From Bos javanicus (taxonomy: Eukaryota > Chordata > Mammalia > Artiodactyla > Bovidae): DNA of 64,000 nt. Under the pieces are notes generated by a model that worked only from the letters and a program-made list of their open reading frames with translations, did not search any database and was not told the DNA's origin. Made by a program: the position numbers and the translations under genes. Shown piece by piece: positions 1 through 9,342 of this stretch; the stretch's first letter is position 1; every line of letters starts with the position of its first letter. The stretch is from NCBI RefSeq assembly GCF_032452875.1, contig NC_083868.1:120044312-120108311 (forward strand), written 5' to 3'.

Positions 1-112
1 GAGCAAACTCTGGGAGATTTTGAAGGACAGGGAATGCTGGCATGCTGCAGTCCATGGGATCACAAAGAACTGGACATGACTTAGTGACTGAACAATAACA
101 ACACAAAAATAA
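1..112 (+). mobile_element. BovB LINE 3' end (cut by window edge)
   Basis: The first ~110 bases carry the BovB 3'-terminal region: the stretch reading tgctgcagtccatggg, a diverged cacaaagaactggacatgac, then a tail of short aacaataac repeats instead of poly(A). The same 3' end is shared by Bov-tA SINEs, but the upstream gagcaaactctgggag is BovB-specific. The remainder lies outside the window. Confidence 0.8.
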
Positions 113-308
113 ATGAGCTATCAAGCCAGGAATAGACATGAGAGAAACTTAAGTTCATAAAGGCCTTTTTTCGCAAACTTAGATGTTCATGGCTGTTCAT
201 ACACTGGCATCTGAACTTGCAAAGAGTGTGAGACATATGTAAGCCTGATAGAGACTCAGCAACCAGCATCTTTAGAAATCTTTCTTTTACCTTACCCCAG
301 CTCATGCA

Positions 309-326
309 TACACACACACACACACA
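309..326. repeat. (CA)n microsatellite
   Basis: Nine CA dinucleotides in a row within otherwise unremarkable unique sequence (about 113-533) in which I recognise no gene or older repeat. Confidence 0.9.
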
Positions 327-541
327 AGATCATACTATTTTAAAATGTGGCAGAAGCTACTCAAAAGCATTAGCAGTATTCCTGTAGCTCTTCATAACCT
401 GCTAAGAGCTCTAGAAGGGTAAATATGAAGAAAGATGTCTAGAATTCCTTGGGCTGGCTAATTAGTCTGTCTTCTTCGTTAGTAATTATAATAACACTAC
501 CTTAGAAGGTAATTTTAATGATTAAGTGAGATAGTGTAAAG

Positions 542-751
542 CAGTGATCCCCAACCTTTTTGGCACCAAGGACCAGTTTTGTGTAAGTGGAAGACAGCTT
601 TCCCACTGACAGGGGTTGGAGGGGTGGGAGGGAAGGATGATTTCAGGATGATTCAAGTGCATTACATTTATTTTGCACTTTATCCCTATTTTATTACATC
701 AGATCCATCTCATATTATCAGGCATTAGATCCCGGAGGTTGGAGACCCCTG
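542..751. mobile_element. hAT-type non-autonomous DNA transposon (MITE)
   Basis: A 210-bp element begins cagtgatccccaacc and ends ggttggagacccctg, which are imperfect inverted repeats of each other in the CAG...CTG form typical of hAT/Charlie elements. It is flanked by a perfect 8-bp duplication gtgtaaag at 534-541 and 752-759, the hallmark hAT target-site length. It carries no transposase. The exact MER or Charlie subfamily is not assigned. Confidence 0.9.
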
Positions 752-904
752 GTGTAAAGCACTGGCAGAGGACCTGGTATATAATATGCTCAACAGAACA
801 TGATGGTTCATTCTGATTGTGATCTGCTTTTCCAGCAGTGACTACATGGGTTAATCTTACGTCCATATGGTCCCCAGGCCTAGTAATCCATGTCCTCTTG
901 AACA

Positions 905-1262
905 TTAGAACTCTACACTTTTCCTCCTTATATTCACTAGTCCCTGCCCAAAGTGGCAATTCTCCAGCACAGTTCTCCAGTACTGGTCCTACAATACCAG
1001 TATCTCTGGGAAGCTATATTTAACCTCAAACTGAAGCATCTCTCTTCTCCCTCAAATCCTAAATCCTTACACGGTGTCCTTTGGAAATGTGCCACGTTTG
1101 ACAAATTCCAGAGTTGGCATTTTCCTCTAATCTTTCATCGCCATCCTCTTATCTCACTCTTACCTTGTTTCTGTGTCTTCTTTTGCCCCCTATTCATCTG
1201 CATATTGCAAAGTAACCAGAGTGACTTTTCAAAAAGTGACACTGTACCTCTGTGTGGGAAGC
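905..1262 (+). mobile_element. Probable L2 LINE remnant
   Basis: Pyrimidine-rich sequence with the L2-like run cagccagagtgatcctttt, seen here in diverged form as aaccagagtgacttttcaaa near 1212-1232. It is very degraded, so the assignment is tentative. The open frames here (838-1273) are not credible genes. Confidence 0.35.
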
Positions 1263-1424
1263 TGAGTAAATAACATGCTTTACCTTATAACATGCTGTCA
1301 TCATTTTGTGGGAAGCCTCACTATTTTATAATGTCATTTTCCCCTTCATGCTTGGTCTCTTATTTTTCTCTCTGCTTCTAATATGTTTGAAACATGTTTT
1401 TAATAATCATAAAATGGGAAATCT

Positions 1425-1428
<4 letters not shown>

Positions 1429-1468
<40 letters not shown>
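1429..1468. repeat. (TA)n microsatellite
   Basis: About twenty uninterrupted AT units that abut the 5' end of the SINE beginning at 1469. Confidence 0.95.
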
Positions 1469-1470
<2 letters not shown>

Positions 1471-1521
1471 TTTCTTGGTGGCTCATCTGTAAAGGATTTG
1501 TGTGTCAATGTAGGAGATGGG
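1469..1521 (+). mobile_element. Bov-tA SINE, 5' half (split by solo LTR)
   Basis: Starts gctttcttggtggctca, the tRNA-Glu-like Bov-tA head (usual form gcttccctggtggctca), and runs to the duplicated target gatggg at 1516-1521, where an LTR interrupts it. The other half resumes at 2830. Confidence 0.85.
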
Positions 1522-2339
1522 TGTCAGGAGCCAGTGTGAGGAGCTCCACCCGTGGCAAAGGTCATGAGGAAGGAGGCTCGACATACGCAAAGGTGGGATG
1601 GAGCCTCAGGAGTCTCCCTGGAAATTTTCGAGCATCTACCCCTAAAACCAGAGTCTGTCTACTTTATTGTTTTGTGTTTTCACCTACATCTCTGACTTTA
1701 TGGGGGGCTGTCCCCCACCACCTCTCTCTGAAAAAGAGTTAACTTACAGCTCCAGTTAATAATAATTACTGGGTGTGACAGGAGTGTTTCAATCTACAAA
1801 CTCCTCTGAAGGTTCTCTAGCCTGCCTGACAGGCTTGTCCGGCCACATGTGATTGTTCACAGCCTCCCAACCGTGAGAGGCACAAGATGCTTTAAACCTT
1901 CTAAAAACAGGTTCTTTAGAGAAGTTAAAAAACTATTAGTATAGTATAGTAGGCTGATTAGAAATTGTATTGGTGAAGGGTTTTTCATTTGTTGAGCCAA
2001 TGTTTACTGCTAAGTCTCCACATCCCCTGCCCTTATACGCATTAATGAATATATAGAAGAAATAAGTATTAACTTTGGATTTTAACCACATTAGACCTTA
2101 GGCTAAGCAAATTCTTTCCTTAATTAAAACCCACTACACCCTCACCCTATAGGAATGTAACTTTATCTGGTAACTTCGGAAGGTGGCATCTGTTTTAAGA
2201 ATAATCACCCCTGGAAAAATAAGTGTTCTGGTTGACTGACCGCTGTCACAAGGAGAGGGTCATAAATTGTCAGCAGGCCCCCCCTGGCCAGAAGATGATG
2301 TAACACCCCTAAGACCTCTGTATACATTTGTATGAAGCA

Positions 2340-2361
2340 CCTGACTTTAATAAAAGTCAGG
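2340..2361 (+). promoter_or_regulatory. Hairpin containing AATAAA in the solo LTR
   Basis: A perfect 9-bp stem (cctgacttt / aaagtcagg) with an AATA loop. AATAAA (2349-2354) spans loop and stem, about 50 bases upstream of the TATA-like box at 2401. Its role as a polyadenylation signal is inference. Confidence 0.45.
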
Positions 2362-2400
2362 ACTGCTGACCCCACGTGACTTTTGTATAACATCTCAGTG

Positions 2401-2407
2401 TATAAAA
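2401..2407 (+). promoter_or_regulatory. TATA-like box of the solo LTR
   Basis: tataaaa about 880 bases into the LTR, in the right place for the U3/R boundary of an LTR with a long U3. Function is inferred from position only. Confidence 0.45.
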
Positions 2408-2829
2408 ACAGACCCTGGACAGATAAAAAATAGGATCAGTTCCTCGAAAGACTGGTCTCCCCATGTCATTCTTTCTCTCACCTTCCGGCTGAATTATCTG
2501 GAACGTGGAGGCTCGTCAAGCCTACTAATTATGCCTGGGCTTCTAAGATCTGACCGGGGAGGCCTTAGTGTCTCCTCTCCTTCGGGAGAACGGGAGGACG
2601 CCTGCGGCCTACATAGGTGACATAAATTCCTTGCCTTGGAATTTTACTAGCTTTCCACATAAACCAAGTTAGTCAGCCTCTTTTCTCCACTAAATTTTCC
2701 TACTGAGCTATCCTCATTCTATTACTCTTTATATCTCTAATTAATATTTAATTAAAGCTATCGTATCCTGATCGCCGAAGCCATCTCTCCTTCAAATTTC
2801 CCTGGATCCACCAGGGCTGGACCCCGGCA

Positions 2830-2979
2830 GATGGGAGTTCTTTCCCTGGGTCTGGAAGATCCCCTGGAGAAGGAAATGGCAACCCATTCCAGTATTTTTG
2901 CCTGGAGAATCCCATGGACAGAAGAGCCTGGTGGGCTACAGTCCATGAGGTCTCAAAGAGTCAGACGTGACTTAGTGAC
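2830..2979 (+). mobile_element. Bov-tA SINE, 3' half
   Basis: Continues the SINE begun at 1469: agatcccctggagaagg, the BovB-derived tail tacagtccatgaggtctcaa and gacttagtgac. Removing the LTR and one gatggg copy gives a contiguous Bov-tA. It ends tail-to-tail against a minus-strand BovB. Confidence 0.9.
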
Positions 2980-3533
2980 TCAGTTCAGTTCAGTTGCTCA
3001 GTCGTGTCCGACTCTTTGCGACCCCATGAATTACAGCACGCCAGGCCACCTTGTCCATCACCAACTCCCAGAGTTCACTCAAACTCACGTCCATCGAGTC
3101 AGTGATGCCACCCAGCCATCTCATCCTCTGTCGTCCCCTTTTCCTCCTGCCCCCAATCCCTCCCAGCATCAGTCTTTTCCAATGAGTCAACTCTTTGCAC
3201 CAAGTGGCCAAAGTACTGGAGTTTCAGTTTTAGCATCATTCCTTCCAAAGAACACCCAGGACTGATATCCTTTAGAATGGACTGGTTGGATCTCCTTGCA
3301 GTCCAAGGGATTCTCAAGAGTCTTCTCCAACACCACAGTTCAAAAGCATTAATTCTTTGGCACTCAGCTTTCTTCACAGTCCAACTCTCACATCCATACA
3401 TGACCACTGGAAAAACCATAGCCTTGACTAGATGGACTTTTGTTGGCAAAGTAATGTCTCTGCTTTTGAATATGCTATCTAGGTTGGTCATAACTTTGCT
3501 TCCAAGGAGTAAGAGTCTTTTAATTTCATGGCT
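2980..3533 (-). mobile_element. BovB LINE 3' fragment
   Basis: The cagttcagttcag tail repeat at 2980 begins the reverse complement of the BovB 3' end. Peptide traces on the minus strand include VVMYGCESWTVKKAE and LLRIPWTARRSNQSI, the conserved C-terminal part of the BovB protein downstream of the RT catalytic core. It is 5'-truncated to about 0.55 kb. Confidence 0.92.
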
Positions 3534-3562
3534 AAATAACAACAAATATATATGTGTATTGT

Positions 3563-3682
3563 GTGCTAAATTGCTTCAGTTGTGTCCAACTCTGCAACGC
3601 TATGGACCATAGCCCACCTGGTTCCTCTGTCCATGTGATCCTTTAGGCAGGAATGCTGGAGTGGATTGCCATGCCCTCCTCC

Positions 3683-3686
<4 letters not shown>
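3563..3686 (-). mobile_element. Bov-tA SINE (head missing)
   Basis: Reverse complement of the SINE 3' and middle parts: ttgcttcagttgtgtccaac through attgccatgccctcctcc. The tRNA-derived head is absent and the sequence passes directly into an AT microsatellite at 3687. Confidence 0.85.

Positions 3687-3724
<38 letters not shown>
3687..3724. repeat. (TA)n microsatellite
   Basis: About nineteen AT units directly at the broken 5' side of the minus-strand SINE. Confidence 0.95.
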
Positions 3725-3727
<3 letters not shown>

Positions 3728-3728
<1 letters not shown>

Positions 3729-4360
3729 CAACCTTACTTTTCATTCAACACTATGTTTTTACTATTGTATGGCATTTCAATACCTATCCCTTCTCTTTTC
3801 TTATGTATTCCTCTAGTGACAGAGTGATAGACAACTGTGGTGCCCCCAACTCTTCAGTACTGTAAGCAACAATGTAGTGAGCATCCTTGAGCTTCTTCCT
3901 TCACAGACAATGCCGTCATTCTTCTGGGATGCATGCTTCAAGTGGTGCTGCAGGCCTATAGAACATAATGGTTGGGTTATAATTTCAGTAAATATATTGC
4001 TTTATGGAATTGCTACAATACTCAGTAGCACTCTATACACATCCCTGACTCTCCACATCCTTGCAAACACTTGGTATTTTACTGTTTTCTAATGTTTGCA
4101 ATAGGGTTTTTACTTTAACTGTGTTTCTCTTTTTACTGAGTTTGAGCATATCTTCACAGACTTTTTACCCATACAGATTCCTTTTTGTGTGTGTGTGTGT
4201 GATTTGCTAATTCATATCTTTTGCCCATTTTTGTATCAGATATTGGTGTTTTCCTTGAAGGAGTTTCCTGTGCATTTCTACATAAGTCTCTTATTGGTTG
4301 TAGAAATTATAGCATCTTTTCCAGTGAGTCACACATCTGATAATTTCTCTGAGGAATACT
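3728..4360 (-). mobile_element. Old L1 LINE 3' region, part 1
   Basis: Reverse complement of an old L1 3' end. The recognisable run is cttttgcccatttttgtatc near 4218-4237, with the surrounding pyrimidine-rich L1 3' sequence. The CHR-2 SINE at 4361-4488 interrupts it and it resumes at 4489. It includes a (GT)8 tract at 4186-4201. Confidence 0.6.
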
Positions 4361-4488
4361 CTGGGCACTTTTTGGAGGGGAGAGTGCCACATGGCTTGTG
4401 GGATCTTAGTTTCTGAACCAGGGATTGGACCTGTGCCCATGGCAGTGAAAGTGCCATGTCCTAACCACTGGACCGCCAGGGAATTCCA
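4361..4488 (-). mobile_element. CHR-2-type SINE (cetartiodactyl, tRNA-derived)
   Basis: Carries catggcttgtgggatctta, accagggattggacc and taaccactggaccgccagg, the reverse complement of the CHR-2 tRNA-Glu-like head. Near-identical flanks gaggaatact (4351-4360) and gagggatact (4489-4498) look like a 10-bp target duplication in the older L1. Confidence 0.85.
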
Positions 4489-4630
4489 GAGGGATACTTT
4501 TTTGAGTAGAAATTTTCAGTTTGGTAGAGTCAAAACATCCAATTTTCTTTTGGTTGTAATTTATAAGGCTGCTAAGGAATCTTTTTCATGCCTAAGACAC
4601 AAAACTTTACTACATTTTCCCCCCTGTTAG
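4489..4630 (-). mobile_element. Old L1 LINE 3' region, part 2
   Basis: Continuation of the L1 broken by the CHR-2 SINE: aattttcttttggttgtaat and ctgctaaggaatctttttca match the usual reverse-complement L1 order. Confidence 0.55.
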
Positions 4631-4714
4631 ATTATTCAGGCACCGTTGACACCTGCAAGTCACCTTTGTACATCAGGTGTATAAAATTAGTTTCTTTAAC
4701 ACTGTCTATTAAGC

Positions 4715-4925
4715 CAGGAGTCAGCAATTTTTTACAAACTGCCAGAAAGTAAATATCTTGATTTCTGAGACAAAATGGTCCTCAACTCTAATACGGTAGT
4801 ACCAAAGCAGCCATAAATAATATATAAATAAAAAGGAGTAGCTGAGTTCCAATAAAAACATTTTTTGCAAAATCAGGCAGAAGGGCTAGATTTGTAGTAT
4901 GGGCTATAATTTGCATGTAGACCCT
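4715..4925 (+). mobile_element. hAT/Charlie-type MITE (MER-class)
   Basis: Reads caggagtcagcaattttttac, agtaaatatcttgatttctg, agcagccataaataatat, gagttccaataaaaac and gggctataatttgc. This is the order of a common mammalian non-autonomous hAT family. The outer ends are degraded and no clear 8-bp duplication remains. Confidence 0.65.
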
Positions 4926-5139
4926 AAATTAAATAATACTTTCTTTACTCATTTGATTTGTGGTGCCACATATATTTATAAAGCAAGTTCCCAAACCCAA
5001 CCAACTTTCATTCTCCTACTAGAAGCCATTTGCACATACCTGTTCTGTGCCCTCTTTATCTATTCACCATTTACCTCTGTCTCCTTCATTTGGCTTAAAT
5101 ATTGCTTCCTCGGGAGGCTTTTCTACTGCAACCAAGAAG
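4926..5139. other. Unassigned sequence
   Basis: Unique AT-rich DNA between the hAT element and the putative LTR. The 81-codon open frame here (4899-5144) has no recognisable family. Confidence 0.4.
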
Positions 5140-5143
5140 GTTA

Positions 5144-5735
5144 GAGGGTCCCCAGAGTAAGAGAACCAGGCCTGGCTTTCTTAACATAAGTGAAGCCATT
5201 TTGGACCTAAGCCTTTATGTGATCTAAGCCTGGCCACAATGTTTGTCCTTGAATAGGCCTCTGTATTAATAATCTTAAGGGAACAAAAGAATGCAGAAAC
5301 AAAGGACTATTATCAGGCAAGAGAAGTAACAATAGTAAAGATAATATATTAGTTTTAAAGAGTCCTGGTTCTGTTTCAATGATAAAGACCAGCCTGAAGT
5401 GCTCAACTACCAGATCAACTGGAACCTAAAGGATATTGAGGTGGCTTAGTGGTAAGGAATCTGCCTGCCAATCAGGAGACATGGGTTTGACCCCTAGATT
5501 GGGCAGATACCCTGGGGAAGGATGTGTTGATGGCCTAAGCCTCTTTACAAATATGTATGTGCTCTTTTAGCTTAAAACTTCCCCAATTTTGCTATTTTGG
5601 ATGACACTGACTCAGGAAAGATTCTTGGTATTCTCTTTACTTGATGCAAGCCATAAATCTTTCCTTCTCCAGTTCTTTGGCTGAGCTGTGTCTTTTGTCT
5701 CAAGAGACCAAGAGGTGAACCCAGTTTTCAGGTAA
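5144..5735 (+). mobile_element. Probable old LTR with an inserted SINE fragment
   Basis: A ~590-bp stretch has LTR style: agtccccagagtaagagaacc-like start, gccattttggacctaagcc, a run near 5560-5720 ending gtgaacccagttttcaggtaaca. No target duplication is visible, so the limits and class (ERV1-like?) are uncertain. Confidence 0.4.
5439..5520 (+). mobile_element. Bov-tA SINE fragment inside the LTR
   Basis: Carries ggtggcttagtggtaaggaa and gcctgccaatcaggagac, the tRNA-like head of Bov-tA, ending at ccctggggaag. The hexamer aaggat at 5429-5434 and 5518-5523 may be a target duplication, but the second copy could be SINE sequence. Confidence 0.7.
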
Positions 5736-5744
5736 CACTGTATA

Positions 5745-5972
5745 ACATAGAATCCTTTCTTACATGCTTTATGGAATCATATTTCTCTACTTTGAATACA
5801 CTGTATAATTACACATTTGTAGTAATGTGATGTCTTTCTCTCCAACTAGGTTGTTACTTCCCTGAAACTGGGAGCCATGTCTGTTTTAATTCGTCATTTT
5901 ATTTCTAGTGTCTGTTACAGCAACTATTCAATAATGTTCATTAAATAGATTTTTGTTGAAAGAACTAGTGAA
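5745..5972 (+). mobile_element. L2 LINE 3' end remnant
   Basis: The 3' part is L2-like: actgggagccatgtctgttt, then tgttcattaaatagattttt and gttgaaagaactagtgaatc, a decayed form of the aataaatatttgttgaatga ending. 5973-6429 is unique AT-rich DNA in which I see nothing. Confidence 0.5.
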
Positions 5973-6438
5973 TCCTGTGTCAAAAAAGATTCTGAGAAAA
6001 CTGGGTCAATTTTACGACCAATTTAAGTCTCGAATAATTCCTACTGCATATCTAAGGTTATTCTCGGATTTTCAAATGTAGCTGATGATAAAATCTTATT
6101 CTCTTCCTTCAACATTTTTGAAGGCATGGTTTCTCCATGCCTGCTGCAATTTAATCTCCTTTACAACCTTATTCTAAAGAAGAACTAGGTCGGCTTAAAA
6201 CTCAAGTATGATTTGAAATTATACCTGTACAGGTTTATGCAGGAAAAAAATGTCACATGGAATGGGGCATCAGGTAAAACTATTCATGATTGTTCTATTT
6301 GATGCTGGAGAATTTTAAGTTTTTGAAAGTGAGCATATTTAAGGAAAAATAAATCATTTTACATTTTAAAGCACTGAGAAGAAGTGTTCAGTGATAATGG
6401 TTGAGTAATTCTCAAACACTTTGCCTTCAAATGCCACA

Positions 6439-8581
6439 GTTCAGTTCAGTTCAGTCGCTCAGCCATGTCTGACTCTGCGACCCCATGAATTGCAGCACGC
6501 CAGGCCTCCTTGTCTGTCACCAACTCCTGGAGTTCACTCAGAGAGTCATTGATGCCATCCAGCCATCTCATCCTCTGTTGTCCCCTTCTCCTCCGGCCTC
6601 CAATCCCTCCAAGCATCAGAGTCTTTTCCAATGAGTCCACTCTTCGCATGAGGTGGCCAAAGTATTGGAGTTTCAGCTTTAGCATCAGTGCTTCCAAAGA
6701 ACACCCAAGGCTGATCTCCTTCAGGATGGACTGGTTGGATCTCCTTGCAGTCCAAGGGACTCTCAAGAGGCTTATCCAACACCACAGTTCAAAAACATCA
6801 ATTCTTCAGCGCTCAGCCTTCTTCTCAGTCCAACTCTCACATCCATACATGACCACAGGAAAAACCATAGCCTTGACTAGATGGACCTTTGTTGGCAAAG
6901 TAATGTCTCTGCTTTTCAATATGCTATCTAGGTTGGTAATAACTTTGCTTTCAAGGAGTAAGCGTCTTTTAATTTAATGGCTGTAGTCAACATCTGCAGT
7001 GATTTTGGAGCTCCAAAAAATAAAGTCTGACACTGTTTCCACTGTTTCCCCATCTATTTCCCATAAAGTGATGGAACCAGATGCCATGATCTTCGTTTTC
7101 TGAATGTTGAGCTTTAAGCCAACTTTTTCATTCTCCTCTTTCACCTTCATCAAGAGGCTTTTTAGTTCCTCTTCACTTTCTGCCATAAGGGTGGTGTCAT
7201 CTGCATATCTGAGGTTATTGATATTTCTCCTGGCAATCTTGATTCCAGCTTGTGCTTCTTCCAGCCCAGCATTTCTCATGATGTACTCTGCATATGTTAA
7301 ATAAGCAGGGTGACAATATACAGACTTGACGTACTCCTTTTCCTATTTGGAACCAGTCTGTTTTTCCATGTCCAGTTCTAACTGTTGCTTCCTGACCTGC
7401 ATACAGATTTCTCAAGAAGCAGGTCAGGTGGTCTGGTATTCCCATTTCTTTCATAATTTTCCACAGTTTATTGTGATCCACATAGTCAAAGGCTTTGACA
7501 TAGTCAACAAAGCAGAAATAGAAGTTTTTCTGGAACTCTCTTGCTTTTTCTATGATCCAGAGGATGTTGGCAATTTGATCTCTGGTTTTCTGCCTTTTCT
7601 AAAACCAGCTTGAACATCTGGAAGCTCACGGTTCACATATTGCTCAAGCCTGGCTTGGAGAATTTTGAGCAGTACTTTACTAGTGCGTGAGATGAGTGCA
7701 ATTGTGCAGTAGTTTGAGCATTCTTTGGCATTGCCTTTCTTTGGGATTGGAATGAAAACTGACCTTTTCCAGTCCTGTGGCCACTGCTGAGTTTTCCCAA
7801 TTTACTGGCATATTGAGTGCAGCACTTTCACAGCATCATGTTTCAGGATTTGAAATAGCTCAACTGGAATTCCATCACCTCCTCTAGGTTGGTTCATAGT
7901 GATGCTTCCTAAGGCCCACTTAACTTCACATGCCATGATGTCTGGCTCTAGGTGAGTGATCACACCATCGTGATTATCTGGGTCATGAAGATCTTTTTTG
8001 TACAGTTCTTCTGTGTATTCCTGCCACCTCTTCTTAATATCTTCTGCTTCTCTTAGGTCCATATTATTTCTGTCCTTTATCAAGCCCATCTTTGCATGAA
8101 ATGTTCCCTTGGTATCTCTAATTTTCTTGAAGAGATCTCTAGTCTTTCCCATTCTCTTGTTTTCCTCTATTTCTTTGTGTTGATCACTGAGGAAGGCTTT
8201 CCTATCTCTTCTTGCTATTCTTTGGAACTCTGGATTCAGATGCTTATATCGTTCCTTTTCTCCTTTGCTTTTCGCTTCTCTTCTTTTCACAGCTATTTGT
8301 AAGGCCTCCCCAGACAGCCATTTTGCTTTTTTTGCATTTCTTTTCCATGGGGATGGTCTTGATTCCTGTCTCCTGTACAATGTCATGAACCTCAGTCCAT
8401 AGTTCATAAGGCACTCTATCTATCAGATCTAGTCCCTTAAATCTATTTCTCACTTCCACTGTATAATCATAAGGGAATCGATTTAGGTCATACCTGAATG
8501 GTCTAGTGGTTTTCCCTACTTTCTTCAATTTAAGTCTGAATTTGGCAATAAGGAGTTCATGATCTGAGCCACAGTCAGCAC
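6439..8581 (-). mobile_element. BovB LINE, 2.1-kb 5'-truncated copy
   Basis: Reverse-oriented BovB from its cagttcag tail to the end of the endonuclease domain. Minus-strand peptides include GSDHELLIAKF (endonuclease SDH motif, ~8540-8570), TEELYKKDLHDPDNHDGVITHLEPD, VRQVCILSPCLFN (RT motif region, ~7310-7350) and the catalytic box YADD at 7196-7207. The frame is broken by several shifts and stops, and the usual GC after RQ is VC. Flanks aatgccaca (6430-6438) and aataccaca (8582-8590) form a 9-bp target duplication with one mismatch. The protein would have been an RTE-type endonuclease/reverse transcriptase; this copy cannot encode it. Confidence 0.93.
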
Positions 8582-8590
8582 AATACCACA

Positions 8591-9331
8591 AATATACTTA
8601 ATACTGTAAGCAAGAAAATGTTACATCAGTTGCTCATATTTACAAATAGGGTAGAATGGGAGGAAAAGTTGCTCCTTTTCCAAATACAGATTTTTTTGAA
8701 AAGCCAAAGCCAATATCATATTCAACGTGTGATGCTGTCTGTAATAGCAATATTTTCAGGAAAAGTTTAAAGTCATATTTAGTTTTCCATAGTTTATAGT
8801 AATCACTTTACTGGGGATGTCAAATCATTCTGCTGTTTCCTCCATTATTTTCTTAAAGCTTTTTGCTGTATAGGGCCTAAGTGTTTTCTATTTCTTTCTT
8901 CCTCCCCCCACCCCCAACTCCTTCTTATAGGCTCCTCTTATTATCATAAATTTACCTATCAATAACCTAATGTGTCATCATAAGGAAAGCAGAAACACCA
9001 ACATTTAAACACTTGAAACTTTTGGTATCCTCTTGTCTTGTATTTTTTTTTTTTCCATTGACTGTTGAAAAAAAGAATATATTCCTTGGCCACATTGACC
9101 AGCTGAACTACTAAGGATTATATCTGTTTCAAAGACTTCATTCCCTTTCAAAGGATACTACTAGTCAGTAAAGCTCAAAAATAATAGTATGACCTGAAAA
9201 CATTAGGACAAAAGCATCACAAATGTGAAATTAACCTATCCTCAAATATTATAAAATCATTTAGTTAATTTTCAGTTTGAGCTGAGATTTGGAAAGATTT
9301 AAAGTGATTTTTTTAAAAAAAGCTGAACTAC
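8591..9331. other. Unassigned unique sequence
   Basis: AT-rich, with a (T)12 run near 9045. No gene, RNA or repeat family recognised. Confidence 0.4.
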
Positions 9332-9342
9332 TTAAGGTTTTT
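9332..9342. repeat. Target-site duplication, left copy
   Basis: ttaaggttttt, repeated exactly at 12342-12352. It brackets both halves of the inverted BovB and shows that they arrived as one insertion. Confidence 0.85.

Larger units (their letters stand above)
1522..2829 (+). mobile_element. Solo LTR, class II (ERVK/BTLTR1-like) endogenous retrovirus
   Basis: A 1308-bp block begins tgtcaggagcc and ends ccccggca, that is TG...CA, and is bounded by the 6-bp duplication gatggg (1516-1521 and 2830-2835). A 6-bp duplication fits a class II, betaretrovirus-like ERV. There is no internal gag, pol or env, so this is a solo LTR left by LTR-LTR recombination. A TATA-like tataaaa lies at 2401-2407, giving + orientation. 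The name BTLTR1 is from memory of the family and was not checked. Confidence 0.85.

Noticed and set aside
2831..3265. 144-codon plus-strand frame
   Set aside because: It spans a Bov-tA SINE and antisense BovB; its peptide (ATHSSIFAWRIPWTEEPGG) is a SINE translation.
8096..8302. Hydrophobic frame repeated at 9610-9816, suggesting a membrane protein family
   Set aside because: Both are antisense to the BovB linker region; the similarity reflects the repeat, not a gene.
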